From: a virus
IMG/VR virus record: IMGVR_UViG_3300037628_000316
Location: 1-26,865 of that record
DNA length: 26,865 nt
Reading direction: 5' to 3' (one strand)
The translations under genes and the position numbers were made by a program. The notes under the pieces were generated by a model. It saw nothing but the letters and a program-made list of their open reading frames with translations, searched no databases and was not told the origin of the DNA. This document shows, piece after piece, positions 8,098 to 16,804 of this stretch (position 1 is its first letter; every line of letters starts with the position of its first letter).

Positions 8098-8574
8098 CTA
8101 TACATCCATCCCCAAATTAAAATTCTTAGACAAAGCAGTAAAAAAGCTAGCCCTAATATCTTTAACAGTCCAAATAACCACATGACATAATTGTCCCCAT
8201 CCTAACGCTGTAAAAGTCTTCCAATAAGCATATTTTACTTCAGCTGTTTGTGGTTCTTGAATCCAAAATGCAATATGTGCAACCATCATAACTATAAACC
8301 ACGACCCTATACCTCTTTGCCAGTTGTTTTTGGCTGACCATAAAATAAAAGAGCCTATTATCAAATCACCAATAGCAAAGAAAATCACAGGCGTTAGGTT
8401 TTGGGTCATCTCTGTATAAAAAATATTTAAAACCCACAACAAGAATAAAGCCGAGGCCACGCCCCTTCTTTTAAACCCGCCTAAACAATGTGCCATTATG
8501 ATAGCCAATAGGCTTACAAGCCCATAAGAGGCTTGCCACACATCAAGACCTATATATGCAAGTAGCCCTGTCAT
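8098..8574 (-). CDS. multi-pass integral membrane protein of unknown function
   Basis: 158 residues with four clear hydrophobic spans (about 14-32, 38-54, 61-80 and 89-105) and a possible fifth near 117-136. Trp and Tyr are frequent at the span edges, and a short amphipathic tail follows. No family is recognised. Four to five spans is more than a typical holin, and the gene is separated from the lysis genes by six virion genes. Its ATG overlaps the stop of the preceding proline-rich gene (ATGA). Possible roles are a holin-type permease, a superinfection-exclusion protein or a virion-associated membrane factor; the sequence does not decide. Confidence 0.6.
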   Translation of the reverse strand: MTGLLAYIGLDVWQASYGLVSLLAIIMAHCLGGFKRRGVASALFLLWVLNIFYTEMTQNLTPVIFFAIGDLIIGSFILWSAKNNWQRGIGSWFIVMMVAHIAFWIQEPQTAEVKYAYWKTFTALGWGQLCHVVIWTVKDIRASFFTALSKNFNLGMDV

Positions 8575-8699
8575 TTAGGCGGCTCTGGAGGAGGGCTAGT
8601 TCCACCTGATTGTATACTCACATCTGGCTCTTTCGGCGGAACTTTTTCTTCCACCTTCTTTTTAGCCTTTTCATTTGCTTCTTTTGGTAGTTCTACCAT
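8571..8699 (-). CDS. small lysine- and proline-rich protein
   Basis: 42 residues. The ATG at 8699 is chosen because AAGGAG lies eight bases upstream; the frame is open to 8753 but without a comparable ribosome site. The N-terminal half is Lys/Glu-rich and helical (NEKAKKKVEEKV); the C-terminal half is Pro-rich and ends SPPPEPPK. It may be an anchor or linker peptide. No known family. It overlaps the following membrane gene by four bases, and the roughly 100 bases before it hold no gene. Confidence 0.55.
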   Translation of the reverse strand: MVELPKEANEKAKKKVEEKVPPKEPDVSIQSGGTSPPPEPPK

Positions 8700-8798
8700 A
8701 GTCTTACTCCTTGGGACAAAATACGGTGTCCGTTTCCGCTTTAATAATATCAAAGTTTAAATCTATTTTACGTTGAACACCTGTTTCTATCAATCATG

Positions 8799-10025
8799 TT
8801 ATAGCCCCCCTGCCTCTAACCTAGACATCATATTTGCTATTAAAATATCTTTTTCTTTATCTTTAGCTTCTAGCACCTCAATTCGCTCCATTGCTTCGCC
8901 AAGAGCTTTAACTGCTTTTAGATATATCAAAGAATAATTAACACCAAGGGTAACAATCTCCTTACCTTCAGCGTCTAGCACAATCCTTGTTTCGGTAATT
9001 TCTTCAACTGCTTGGGTGATAATAATACCATTAGCATCTTTAACCTCAGCAACCGCCTCTTGAACAATAATTACCTCTTTATCAGGACTAGCACTAACAA
9101 GGGATGGGGAAATTAATTGCAGGTCTTGGGCAACCACACCTAAATGAAATTTTGAGTTAGGGTCTAAGGCATACTCTGCCTTGAGTTGGTAATTCTGCAT
9201 AATAGATGCGGTTGATTTAATATCATCCCATTGGCTATTAGCAGGGCGAAGGTTTATCTTTATTTTTATATCAGATAAAGCACCATAAGAGTTATTTGTG
9301 TTAAGCACATTACCAAGACCGTTAATTCTTAACCTCTCAACACTATTGGCAAAACACCTAATAAATTCAAAGGCATCAGTGGCGGCTCTAGCCGCATTAA
9401 TCTGACAAATAACGTTTGTTTGTGTCGCAAAATTAGCGTTTACCTTTAAAGGAATGTTATTAACTGTTTCTGTAATTTCTACTTTTCCGTCACTCAACGT
9501 AACGTCACCCCGAACTGAACCTGAGATTTCAATATCAGTAGGGAACACCCATCCAACACCATTTTTATAACTAGCGGCTAGTGTGCTATTTGTAATATCA
9601 TAAACTTCAAGTGTATCATCTGCGGTTCTATTTGCACCAAACTCCCACGCACTCGCCGCTCCCGTTGATGATAACGCTTTTATTTGGTAGGCTGCCCTAC
9701 CTCCGTTTATTGTGCTTTCTACAAGAATGTCTCGTATGCCTGCACCAGATGATGTTATAGACGCTGTGGTTGTGACTCTGCTAGAAGTCAATATCACAGC
9801 GTCATTTCCGCCGATTTTTACATCAATTTGGTCGTCAGTATCCGAAGTGATTGAGGTATCACCGTCTGCATCAAGAATAAGCTCCTGACCGTTCAAATCC
9901 TTTGCTTTGGTTGCAGGCCAACCCAAGTCTTCACCGTTATTTGTTATTTGGGTAAAAGACGAGTTAAGGTCAGAAGCGGTCAACACTTCTCCCGCAGAAA
10001 ATGTTTTAAAAGGACTTATAGACAT
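8799..10025 (-). CDS. tail fibre / appendage protein with C-terminal S74 chaperone
   Basis: 408 residues. The N-terminal stretch (SPFKTFSAGEVLTASDLNS, residues 3-21) is the kind of virion-attachment segment seen at the start of many phage fibres. A beta-rich Thr/Ser/Asp shaft follows to about 240. From S251 the sequence becomes an S74 intramolecular chaperone: S251-D252...K256 gives the Ser-Lys pair five residues apart, then HLGVVAQDLQLI and a terminal coiled coil (LGEAMERIEVLEAKDKEKD). The chaperone would trimerise the fibre and then be cleaved off. A long charged insertion (about 315-358) sits within the chaperone. The ATG follows the previous stop by one base, with GGAG upstream. Receptor recognition is inferred. 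Confidence 0.85.
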   Translation of the reverse strand: MSISPFKTFSAGEVLTASDLNSSFTQITNNGEDLGWPATKAKDLNGQELILDADGDTSITSDTDDQIDVKIGGNDAVILTSSRVTTTASITSSGAGIRDILVESTINGGRAAYQIKALSSTGAASAWEFGANRTADDTLEVYDITNSTLAASYKNGVGWVFPTDIEISGSVRGDVTLSDGKVEITETVNNIPLKVNANFATQTNVICQINAARAATDAFEFIRCFANSVERLRINGLGNVLNTNNSYGALSDIKIKINLRPANSQWDDIKSTASIMQNYQLKAEYALDPNSKFHLGVVAQDLQLISPSLVSASPDKEVIIVQEAVAEVKDANGIIITQAVEEITETRIVLDAEGKEIVTLGVNYSLIYLKAVKALGEAMERIEVLEAKDKEKDILIANMMSRLEAGGL

Positions 10026-10026
10026 G

Positions 10027-11628
10027 CTAGTTCTCCATACTTTCTGCGCCTGAACTTAAAAACGCTCCAATACCATGAATTTCAACATCTTCATTAACAA
10101 CAGCATTTGTGATTTCATATTGTATTGATCTAAATTCGCCGCCCTCTTCGCCCAAAGCACTAAATTGCTCTGAAAACAGTGCGCCACCTAATTGCGATGT
10201 TCCTAATGTAAATTGATTGGTTGATACAGTACCCAAAACATCGCTTACACCACCTTGTGATATATCAACCGCTTGTTGAGCCATAGTATCTCTTGTCCAA
10301 CCAAACGTTACGTTACCATCATTTTTAACCGCCAAACTAACTGCCGCACCACTAATAGTTTTCATTTCAGATGGGGTTGCGTAATTTAAGAATGGGGTGG
10401 CTATATCATAATTAATAGCCGTTGTTCCGTCTAAGCTTCTGCTTGAACGTCCCCATTTTCTAACAAAACCATCGTCGTGACCACCCATAATAATACGTCT
10501 ATTTGAATCGGTTGGGTCAATCACAGAAACTATACAAGCCACATTGCTGTATGCACTCCATTTTGCCCACCTAGGAAGAGTCTCACCTGTCATAAAACGA
10601 TAATCCATCATCAAAACAACATTGTTTGTGCTTGAGCCGTCAGCAGGAACGGTAATTAAAACATAACCTGCATTATCATCATTAACCGCTTGGGCTTTTT
10701 CTAACTTATTAAATGTCAAACTTTTATTCAAATAACCCCTATTAATAGCCACGCTTAGTGTATTTTCTCTAAAATCACCAAAGTCTTGTGTTGCGGTTAG
10801 AGAGCGAACAGTTCCATCTGACCACATAAACAAAACATCATCTTTAAATGGAATAGTTGTACGTTGATTTACAGCACCAATTGTATCAATAAACGTCTGT
10901 CTATCCCAATTTGCCGAAGATGTACCTGTAATTATATGTATAGAACCCTTGTAAGGCCCTTTAAACACTATCAAAGTATCTTTATGTGAAATAATTGCCG
11001 TAATCTTATCGCCATCGTTAGGGTCTATCTGAATGCTTCCTGAGCCAGTTCCAGTCCAATCTTCGGGGTCAAATGGCACGCTATAATACAAAGTTGATGG
11101 TGACGAAACAACACCTGCCGCAAATACATGGCTGTGATGCGTGGTTGAAAAAGCAAAATTAGGGGGTGAACCTGCTAAATTCTGTGCGGTAGTGCCATCC
11201 CACGACATAGGAACGTCGGCAGATGCATCATTAGAAATGATTAAAATATCATCAAAAATTGTGAAATCAGGAATTGCCCCAGAAACTTTGCCCGTAAAAA
11301 TATCACTAAAAGTTCCATCCGCATCATCTTTTTTAAACTTTGTGCCTACGGCAATAACACGGTGTTGAGTGGGTGTACCCGTAGAGCCTTGTATCCAATA
11401 ATCCACTAACCCCATGATAGCCGCACCACTTTCTAGCGCAGACGAATTAAGTTTAGTTGTGCCTTCAACTTTGTGAGGGCCGCCATCAAGTTCATAAATA
11501 ACATTTTCAGCCTTTGTTAAAAATGGAATATTTATTTGACTAGCTCTATCCACAACAACGTCAGACGAGGGGCCAAAATCAGTTGCCCACCCACCGCCAA
11601 ATAAATGTTTTACAAACTGTCTACCCAT
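10027..11628 (-). CDS. tail nozzle / stabilisation-type protein, beta-propeller-like
   Basis: 533 residues with successive beta-strand units containing aromatic-Asp/Gly turns (for example FDDILIIS, HKDTLIVFKG, FKDDVLFMWSDG and IIMGGHDDGFVRKWG), as in the propeller tail proteins that follow the adaptor in short-tailed phages (functional analogues are P22 gp10 and T7 gp12). It would form the lower tail tube or nozzle and close the DNA channel. Its start shares one base with the stop of the preceding adaptor-like gene (TAATG), and the fibre gene follows immediately, which fits the order adaptor, nozzle, fibre. The assignment rests on order and repeat-like strands, not on a diagnostic motif. Confidence 0.6.
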   Translation of the reverse strand: MGRQFVKHLFGGGWATDFGPSSDVVVDRASQINIPFLTKAENVIYELDGGPHKVEGTTKLNSSALESGAAIMGLVDYWIQGSTGTPTQHRVIAVGTKFKKDDADGTFSDIFTGKVSGAIPDFTIFDDILIISNDASADVPMSWDGTTAQNLAGSPPNFAFSTTHHSHVFAAGVVSSPSTLYYSVPFDPEDWTGTGSGSIQIDPNDGDKITAIISHKDTLIVFKGPYKGSIHIITGTSSANWDRQTFIDTIGAVNQRTTIPFKDDVLFMWSDGTVRSLTATQDFGDFRENTLSVAINRGYLNKSLTFNKLEKAQAVNDDNAGYVLITVPADGSSTNNVVLMMDYRFMTGETLPRWAKWSAYSNVACIVSVIDPTDSNRRIIMGGHDDGFVRKWGRSSRSLDGTTAINYDIATPFLNYATPSEMKTISGAAVSLAVKNDGNVTFGWTRDTMAQQAVDISQGGVSDVLGTVSTNQFTLGTSQLGGALFSEQFSALGEEGGEFRSIQYEITNAVVNEDVEIHGIGAFLSSGAESMEN

Positions 11629-12665
11629 TATCTATCTCTCAATTGGTCAAAGCCATCAGAACTTATATTTCTCGACCCGCTACCACTATAAGGTCGATTT
11701 GCTCTACTAACATAGGGCGAACGAATTGGGCGTATTTTAGGACGTGGTGAACCAACCTCTTGGTCTGAGGTCATACGTATCATAATATCCACATAATCTG
11801 ACTGTGCCGATTTCGCTCTTGCCATGTCATCTTTTTTATCACGATACCAAATATATAAAGCAAAGGCCGTAATTGCATGACGGTAACGATATGGTACGAT
11901 TGGCTCATCTGTATCTGCTGATAAGGATTCTTGTCTTACGCCTGCCGCTGAAACAGCTAGTTTATTGGTTATGAAATCATAAGGAATTAGATATTCTTTA
12001 TCAGGCGCACGATGTAGTCTAACTTTACGCACAGGAGTAGCACTACCACTAAAATCTTTATTAACAATGGTTGCTACTTCAGGGTAGCCTGTTAAATCGT
12101 TAGAGGGGTACATTCTACGAAAATCAGTTCGTGAAACTATGGGAATGTTTCTTTCGGGATTAAAAGAACGAGTATCAACAAACCGTAAAAAGCTAGCATC
12201 TAAAGCATAATCATCCTCAAAATACACATAGCTCCCATCACTAGCAACCGTATCACCGATATATTTAGTGGTTAATGTTAGTGAGGTATCACTTGCTATT
12301 GCATCAACTTCGTACACTTCATCTGTAGCATTAAGAGTTATCTTGCCCCCTGCAATGACGTTGTTTTCACTAAAATCATTTGCGGTGTTCCAAAGTGAAC
12401 TTGACCCCGTAACTGTAGTTGACCCCTTAGTTACTGCAATTGTGCCAGTAGTGTATTTTGATTTTGTTCTTAAAACAGCAGAGCTTTCCGCCCAAGGTAG
12501 CTTATATTCCGTACCCACGTGCATATCCAGCAAAGCAATGTTTATATAACGCTGGGCTTGTTGGTTAGTTGATGTAACGCCTGTTTGTTCACGAATACGG
12601 TTTACCAGATCATTATATAAATCGGCAAAGTCCTTCGGAGCTCTTGATGCATCAGTTGCTGCCAT
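11628..12665 (-). CDS. head-tail adaptor-like protein
   Basis: 345 residues. A helical N-terminal part (DFADLYNDLVNRIREQTG, then QRYINIALLDMHVG) is followed by a Ser/Thr-rich beta region with a GTIAVTKGSTTVTGSSSLW hairpin (about 74-92). Then come further strands and a basic, disordered tail ending RDR. The pattern of N-terminal helices with an inserted beta domain is common for adaptors that dock under the portal in podovirus-like phages. The ATG directly follows the previous stop with no spacing. The next gene, a propeller-like tail protein, supports the role. Moderate confidence. Confidence 0.55.
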   Translation of the reverse strand: MAATDASRAPKDFADLYNDLVNRIREQTGVTSTNQQAQRYINIALLDMHVGTEYKLPWAESSAVLRTKSKYTTGTIAVTKGSTTVTGSSSLWNTANDFSENNVIAGGKITLNATDEVYEVDAIASDTSLTLTTKYIGDTVASDGSYVYFEDDYALDASFLRFVDTRSFNPERNIPIVSRTDFRRMYPSNDLTGYPEVATIVNKDFSGSATPVRKVRLHRAPDKEYLIPYDFITNKLAVSAAGVRQESLSADTDEPIVPYRYRHAITAFALYIWYRDKKDDMARAKSAQSDYVDIMIRMTSDQEVGSPRPKIRPIRSPYVSRANRPYSGSGSRNISSDGFDQLRDR

Positions 12666-13688
12666 TTAACCACGCCCTAACTTCTTTACTAGTAAACTGT
12701 TGTAAAAAGTGGGGCTAACCACGCCGTCCCCATTAACACCTCTAGGCAAGGTTACGGCGGCTCTAGGGGTGGTTCCGCGCAACACCGCATAACAACCCTT
12801 AGAAAAGTGCAAAACGTCGTCACTTGCTGTCTGTGCGCCTAATTCAAGAACTAGATTTTGGGGTATATCTTGTGCTGTGTTGGTATCGTAGAGCTTTAAT
12901 GTTTCATCAGCATCACCTGTATCTAGTAAAGCCGCCGAGATACTATCACCCCTACCCACAAAAACATGACGATCTTTGGTTATTTCAACCGATTGCTCGT
13001 AACGTGCAGGACGAAATAACTGCGCATCATCCATTACAAAATGGTCTATTAATATCTCGCCAGTTGTGGTTGCTAAATGAACAGTCGTGCCTAACTCTCC
13101 AGATGTGATAGCACCTTGGTCAAGTGATGATACGGTAACATCTTCTGTTGGATTAGCGGAGTCGCCAAGTTGTGAGATAAATAGTCCAATAGAACCGTTG
13201 TCACTAGCTCCATCATCTATCAATACCCTTAATTCAACAATATACCATTCTCCACGGGTTAGAGCGATTGAAGAAAAACTTGTAGCTGTAAGCTCTCCAA
13301 CACCAAGATTAATCACACCTGTAGCCGCCACAACTCTAAAACCAAGGGCGGCTTCAACTGTGGCGGTTGCTTTAAGCTCAAACAAGTTCACTGTGTCATC
13401 TGCCGTTGCGGCAAAATCTTCTGAGAAATTAATTGCCATGCGGAAATATGCAGTGGCGGCGGCTGATATATCAATATCACCCTCGACCAAAATAGCATCA
13501 GCTGTGCCACCTGAAAGCGTCCAACGAGCCACATAAGCCCCATTTAAAGGAACGTGGTCTTTGTCGGTGCTTCTAGCAAGTTCTGTAAAGTGGGGAAAGT
13601 CAAGTTGTGAAGCTGTGTCTGTTCCACTATCCCATTCTGCATTAGTTCCTTGTTCGAAATTGCTTTCGAAAATAAAGGGGAAGGCCAT
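12666..13688 (-). CDS. concanavalin/LamG-like jelly-roll virion protein
   Basis: 340 residues. Residues 1-220 look like a lectin-type jelly roll: an N-terminal FIFESNFEQGTNAEW, strand NGAYVARWTL, FRMAINFSEDF, RGEWYIVELRVLIDDG and EILIDHFVMDDAQLF are typical strand and turn signatures. The last 110 residues are a separate beta-rich domain. Such folds bind carbohydrate or decorate particles. It lies between capsid and adaptor genes, so a head decoration or appendage role is possible. Ribosome site AGGAGA precedes the ATG. The fold is inferred from pattern; no catalytic residues are seen. Confidence 0.5.
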   Translation of the reverse strand: MAFPFIFESNFEQGTNAEWDSGTDTASQLDFPHFTELARSTDKDHVPLNGAYVARWTLSGGTADAILVEGDIDISAAATAYFRMAINFSEDFAATADDTVNLFELKATATVEAALGFRVVAATGVINLGVGELTATSFSSIALTRGEWYIVELRVLIDDGASDNGSIGLFISQLGDSANPTEDVTVSSLDQGAITSGELGTTVHLATTTGEILIDHFVMDDAQLFRPARYEQSVEITKDRHVFVGRGDSISAALLDTGDADETLKLYDTNTAQDIPQNLVLELGAQTASDDVLHFSKGCYAVLRGTTPRAAVTLPRGVNGDGVVSPTFYNSLLVKKLGRG

Positions 13689-13697
13689 TCTATTCTC

Positions 13698-14531
13698 CTA
13701 TAGATTATGTTCGGCAATCAGCTCCTCGGCCTCTAATTTGTTTTTAGGCCAAGTTCCTGTTGCCTCTTTAATGTTTTTAGCTAGCAAAGGAAACTTTTGT
13801 TTAAAGGAAAATTTATTTTCAACAATCTTAGGCCCACGAGCAAACTCAATTTGTTGCTTAATGACCACTCTTTGAGTTTCGTCTAATAGAGCCAGTTTGG
13901 GATATATTTCAGGAAGTTCATTCCTGATAACCTCAATATCCTCTTGTGTGAAAACAGTTTTTCGCCCCACATCATCTGACATATGAAAAGACTTACCCTC
14001 AATTTGAGCACTCGACATGTTAAGCTCTTGTGCGCCGCCGACAGGACGATACATCTCGAGATTAGCAACTTCATTTGCGTTACCATCAAGTCCATTGCCA
14101 AAGTCATGCCCACTTTCGCCCAAACGTAAGCGTAGGTTTTTCCAAGCCGCAATGTTTTCACCGTTGCGTTTGTCCCAACCCATGTGCTTATCAACAGCAC
14201 CAGCAGGGTTTTTACGCATTTCCTCTTGAGTACACATGCCATCACTAGTTATTGCATCTCGCAATTTAAGCTCAAGTTTAACAGCTTTGTCCATATCATC
14301 GCTTGCAAAAGCCTGTGGTGACTGATCTTTGAGGGCGGAAGTTAAAGAAGCTTTTTGCCTACTTTGTGAGCCAACATCGACCATTTCACGAGTATCGGGG
14401 TTTCCTAATTGGCGATCAATTGACTTAATTTCCTCTTGCAACTCCACACGTTGCTGAGGCCGCAGAAGCGGCGCATATTGCGGCTTCTTTTTTTGTGGTA
14501 CGGGTTGATCTATGATACCAAGATTTTCCAT
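13698..14531 (-). CDS. hypothetical virion-cluster protein
   Basis: 277 residues, soluble and mostly charged and helical, with a Pro/Lys-rich start (QPVPQKKKPQYAPLLRPQQR) and a central Asn/Gly-rich segment (about 140-155). The C-terminal region ends in TGTWPKNKLEAEELIAEHNL, which resembles a small helix-turn-helix or docking segment. No known family or active site. AGGAGA lies seven bases before the ATG. Because it is encoded between two beta-rich virion proteins and before the adaptor, a structural or assembly role is likely. The shifted-frame ORFs inside it are shadows. Confidence 0.5.
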   Translation of the reverse strand: MENLGIIDQPVPQKKKPQYAPLLRPQQRVELQEEIKSIDRQLGNPDTREMVDVGSQSRQKASLTSALKDQSPQAFASDDMDKAVKLELKLRDAITSDGMCTQEEMRKNPAGAVDKHMGWDKRNGENIAAWKNLRLRLGESGHDFGNGLDGNANEVANLEMYRPVGGAQELNMSSAQIEGKSFHMSDDVGRKTVFTQEDIEVIRNELPEIYPKLALLDETQRVVIKQQIEFARGPKIVENKFSFKQKFPLLAKNIKEATGTWPKNKLEAEELIAEHNL

Positions 14532-14544
14532 TAAAGTTCTCCTG

Positions 14545-15474
14545 TTAAGTTATAGCAACGATTAATACGCCACCATCAGTTCCACCAACGCCAAGTTGAT
14601 AGTTTTCGGCAATTTCACATTCTCCAGCTCCAAAGCCATCAATAGCCACAGTCACACTATCTGAGAAACGGCTATCCACAACTTGAACACCGCCCGCAAT
14701 TGTGGCTGCTGTACCATTGACACCAATGGTAATTGTGCCAGCACTAGTTAGACACCGCAGGCGACTAATAGTAAGACGGTCAGTCGCTGCGCCTGTAACA
14801 ATAGCAGCCGCCCATGTGCCTGTGGAAAGGTTGATTAATTCATCTTCCACAAGGCTGTCAACACAAGCTGTCATATTAATAGCTTCGCCCTGTGCGCCAT
14901 CTACCTCATATGTGTTATTATGAAGATAAACATTACTTGCCGCACCAAGAGCTTCAACACCCTTAGTCCCAATATTAACGACAGGCGTGACCATATCAAA
15001 TTTACAGTGATGAACATGAAGCCCATCTGCAGCAGCTGAGAAATCCAAAAATGAATCTGCCGTTACTGGTATACAGTTAAATCCAGCAATTTCAATATCA
15101 GCGGCTGTTACGTTAATACTCTGGTCGCCCGTTACCGCACCTATAGTAGTTGATTGACGTAATGGATTGCCGCCAAGAACTGCATCAAGGGACAATAGTT
15201 TTACGCCTGCCTTTGACATAGCTAAAGATGCTGTTGGTGTATGTGTTCCTGGCAAACAAATAATTACCTCTCCTGCACTTGCCGTAGCATTGCTAATGGC
15301 TTGGTCAATTGTTGCCAAAGCAACTTCGGGGCTTTGACCGTCATTACCATCTGCCGCTGTAAATGTTTGTCCATTTAATGAATAGCCGCCTGCGCCAGGA
15401 GCTACCCAGTGAATGCGACCCATAAGTGAGGGCATAACTGATGCCAACACGCCGTATTTGGTTAAAAATGACAT
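14545..15474 (-). CDS. parallel beta-helix (pectate-lyase-like fold) virion protein
   Basis: 309 residues. From about residue 50 the chain shows short repeating strands (GEVIICLPG, AGVKLLSL, ADIEIAGFNC, DGLHVHHCKF, SNVYLHNNTYEV, DRLTISRLRC and VQVVDSRFSDS), the hallmark of a right-handed parallel beta helix. The first 30 residues (SFLTKYGVLASVMPSLMGRIHWVAPG) look like a virion-docking segment. No polysaccharide-lyase catalytic residues are evident, so it may be structural rather than enzymatic. AGGAGG precedes the ATG. It follows the capsid cassette and precedes the connector genes. It could be a head fibre or a tailspike-like appendage. Confidence 0.55.
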   Translation of the reverse strand: MSFLTKYGVLASVMPSLMGRIHWVAPGAGGYSLNGQTFTAADGNDGQSPEVALATIDQAISNATASAGEVIICLPGTHTPTASLAMSKAGVKLLSLDAVLGGNPLRQSTTIGAVTGDQSINVTAADIEIAGFNCIPVTADSFLDFSAAADGLHVHHCKFDMVTPVVNIGTKGVEALGAASNVYLHNNTYEVDGAQGEAINMTACVDSLVEDELINLSTGTWAAAIVTGAATDRLTISRLRCLTSAGTITIGVNGTAATIAGGVQVVDSRFSDSVTVAIDGFGAGECEIAENYQLGVGGTDGGVLIVAIT

Positions 15475-15489
15475 ATTATATGCCTCCTA

Positions 15490-15633
15490 TTAGAGTTTAA
15501 CGCTTGTGATATTAGGAACCACAGGCGCTTTGAATTTTGGTTGTTTTGCGGGCTGCTTTAAAACGGGAGGCTTCATAGTACCGCCTGCCAAAACTTTCCG
15601 CACATCAATGTCTGTATAGTTAGGATTGGTCAT
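15490..15633 (-). CDS. small proline/lysine-rich protein (47 residues)
   Basis: A 47-residue gene starting at 15633 in a four-base ATGA overlap with the stop of the preceding gene. This junction and the filling of an otherwise empty 155-base gap are the main support. The protein starts MTNPNYTDIDVRKVLAGG; the middle is Pro, Lys and Gln rich (KPPVLKQPAKQPK). It ends 15 bases before the next ATG, whose ribosome site starts just after the stop. No known family. It is probably a minor capsid-cassette protein. Confidence 0.5.
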   Translation of the reverse strand: MTNPNYTDIDVRKVLAGGTMKPPVLKQPAKQPKFKAPVVPNITSVKL

Positions 15634-15830
15634 GAAGCCTTCCCCCTCTTGGCCTTCTTCGCCGCAATGAGGTCGTCTATATCTATGTCAATATCAGCAA
15701 TTTGGTTATGTAAATTATAAACATTTGCCTCTAATAGACTTGCCACTGTATCAGCGTGTTTTCTAACAACCTTTAAAGTTACAAGGCGTTGAACCGTTAC
15801 TTTGTCGTAGGGACTATCTTTCTTTGCCAT
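15630..15830 (-). CDS. small helical capsid-cassette protein
   Basis: 66 residues from the second of two tandem ATGs (15830), six bases after AAGGAG; the first, at 15833, is only three bases away from it. Helical, with alternating Ile/Asp (ADIDIDIDDLIAAKKAK, near the C-terminus) and a basic end. It lies directly downstream of the major capsid gene and overlaps the next small gene by four bases. No family recognised. A minor head or assembly factor is plausible but unproven. Confidence 0.55.
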   Translation of the reverse strand: MAKKDSPYDKVTVQRLVTLKVVRKHADTVASLLEANVYNLHNQIADIDIDIDDLIAAKKAKRGKAS

Positions 15831-15854
15831 CATACGCTCCTTTCGTTAGGTAAA

Positions 15855-15877
15855 CGGGGGGGGCGTTTAGCCCCCCG
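15855..15877 (-). terminator. GC hairpin just after the major capsid gene
   Basis: A seven-base stem (GGGGGGC at 858-864 paired with GCCCCCC at 870-876, all within 15.8 kb, loop GTTTA) lies eight bases past the capsid stop. No U-run follows on the minus strand, so it is more likely an mRNA-stabilising 3' hairpin or a partial terminator than a full one. It would set the high ratio of capsid transcript to downstream genes. Confidence 0.45.
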
Positions 15878-15883
15878 CCACTA

Positions 15884-16804
15884 TTAACTAACTTGATTTC
15901 CGAGAATGAATCTCCAGTCTACCCAAGCATTTGAATAGCGCATGTAAGCACGCCACTTGGCTACAAGGGTATCAAACTCTTCCTGATAGGCAAACTCAAG
16001 CGGTGTGCGGTCAATCCACATAAGCATTTCAGATTGAGCGGAACTGTCCATCATAAACCAGTTGTTTGTATCGGTTAGGTATTCCCAATCAATCAACTTA
16101 TAAGCGCCCTCGTGGACGTTTTTGTTGTTGTTGGCAGTATCTACCTTACCCATGCTAGAAACAATCTCATACGCCACTTCATAAAGCTCTGGCGGGTGAA
16201 TAATTGTATCTGGCATTACAGACATGCGACCACCACGATCATCACGGAAGCCACGCATTTGAATGCGATTAGCCGCTACTGCGGTAGCTGTAAGTGATGA
16301 AGAGGCTAGGTTGTCAAAACCTGATGAGGTATCAACGCCCCCTGCATTGGTAGTATGACTATTTGAACACAAAGCAACGCCTTCAGATTGATTAGAAAAA
16401 TAACTATCAACTGAAAAAGCATTGTTAAATATACGAGCGCCATGTTTTTGACGTGTACGATGTGCCGCAGTAGACAAGCCTGACGGACGACCATCCATAA
16501 TATGATATTGGTCATCATCAAAGAGTTTACGCTCCACCTTAAAGCCATTAACAAACTCAAGCGGTGTTGATGTCGTGTCAAAGCCTTGTACTGGTGAATC
16601 GTAGCTGATAGAACCTGAGAACTGTGAGAAATCAGCGAAAGCGCCAACTTCACTCCATGTCATATTATCCCGTCCATTAGTAGCAGGGAAAGAATAAATT
16701 TCAGGAAGCATATCAGGTAGTTGTTTGTATTTGTCATCAAAGATTTTTTGAAAACGTGGGTCTAATAAGTCGGCAAATTGACCCGATGTTGCTGGATTAG
16801 ACAT
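15884..16804 (-). CDS. major capsid protein, Mu gpT-like HK97 fold
   Basis: 306 residues. Features of the Mu gpT-like capsid family: an N-terminal FADLLDPRFQKIFDD helix, the P-domain stretch with PLEFVNGFKVERKLFDDD, and a C-terminal strand ending AWVDWRFILGNQVS. The protein builds the icosahedral head and is the most abundant virion protein. There is no obvious N-terminal delta domain, so the scaffold gene just upstream is probably a separate protein. AAGGAG precedes the ATG. Gene order scaffold, decoration-like, capsid is standard. A GC hairpin follows its stop. Confidence 0.85.
   Translation of the reverse strand: MSNPATSGQFADLLDPRFQKIFDDKYKQLPDMLPEIYSFPATNGRDNMTWSEVGAFADFSQFSGSISYDSPVQGFDTTSTPLEFVNGFKVERKLFDDDQYHIMDGRPSGLSTAAHRTRQKHGARIFNNAFSVDSYFSNQSEGVALCSNSHTTNAGGVDTSSGFDNLASSSLTATAVAANRIQMRGFRDDRGGRMSVMPDTIIHPPELYEVAYEIVSSMGKVDTANNNKNVHEGAYKLIDWEYLTDTNNWFMMDSSAQSEMLMWIDRTPLEFAYQEEFDTLVAKWRAYMRYSNAWVDWRFILGNQVS

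Noticed and set aside
7992-8183. A 63-codon minus-strand frame with a hydrophobic N-terminus and basic tail, overlapping the two membrane-protein genes.
   Set aside because: It lies in another frame across two better-supported coupled genes, has no well-spaced ribosome site, and its hydrophobicity can arise from the overlap with membrane-coding sequence.
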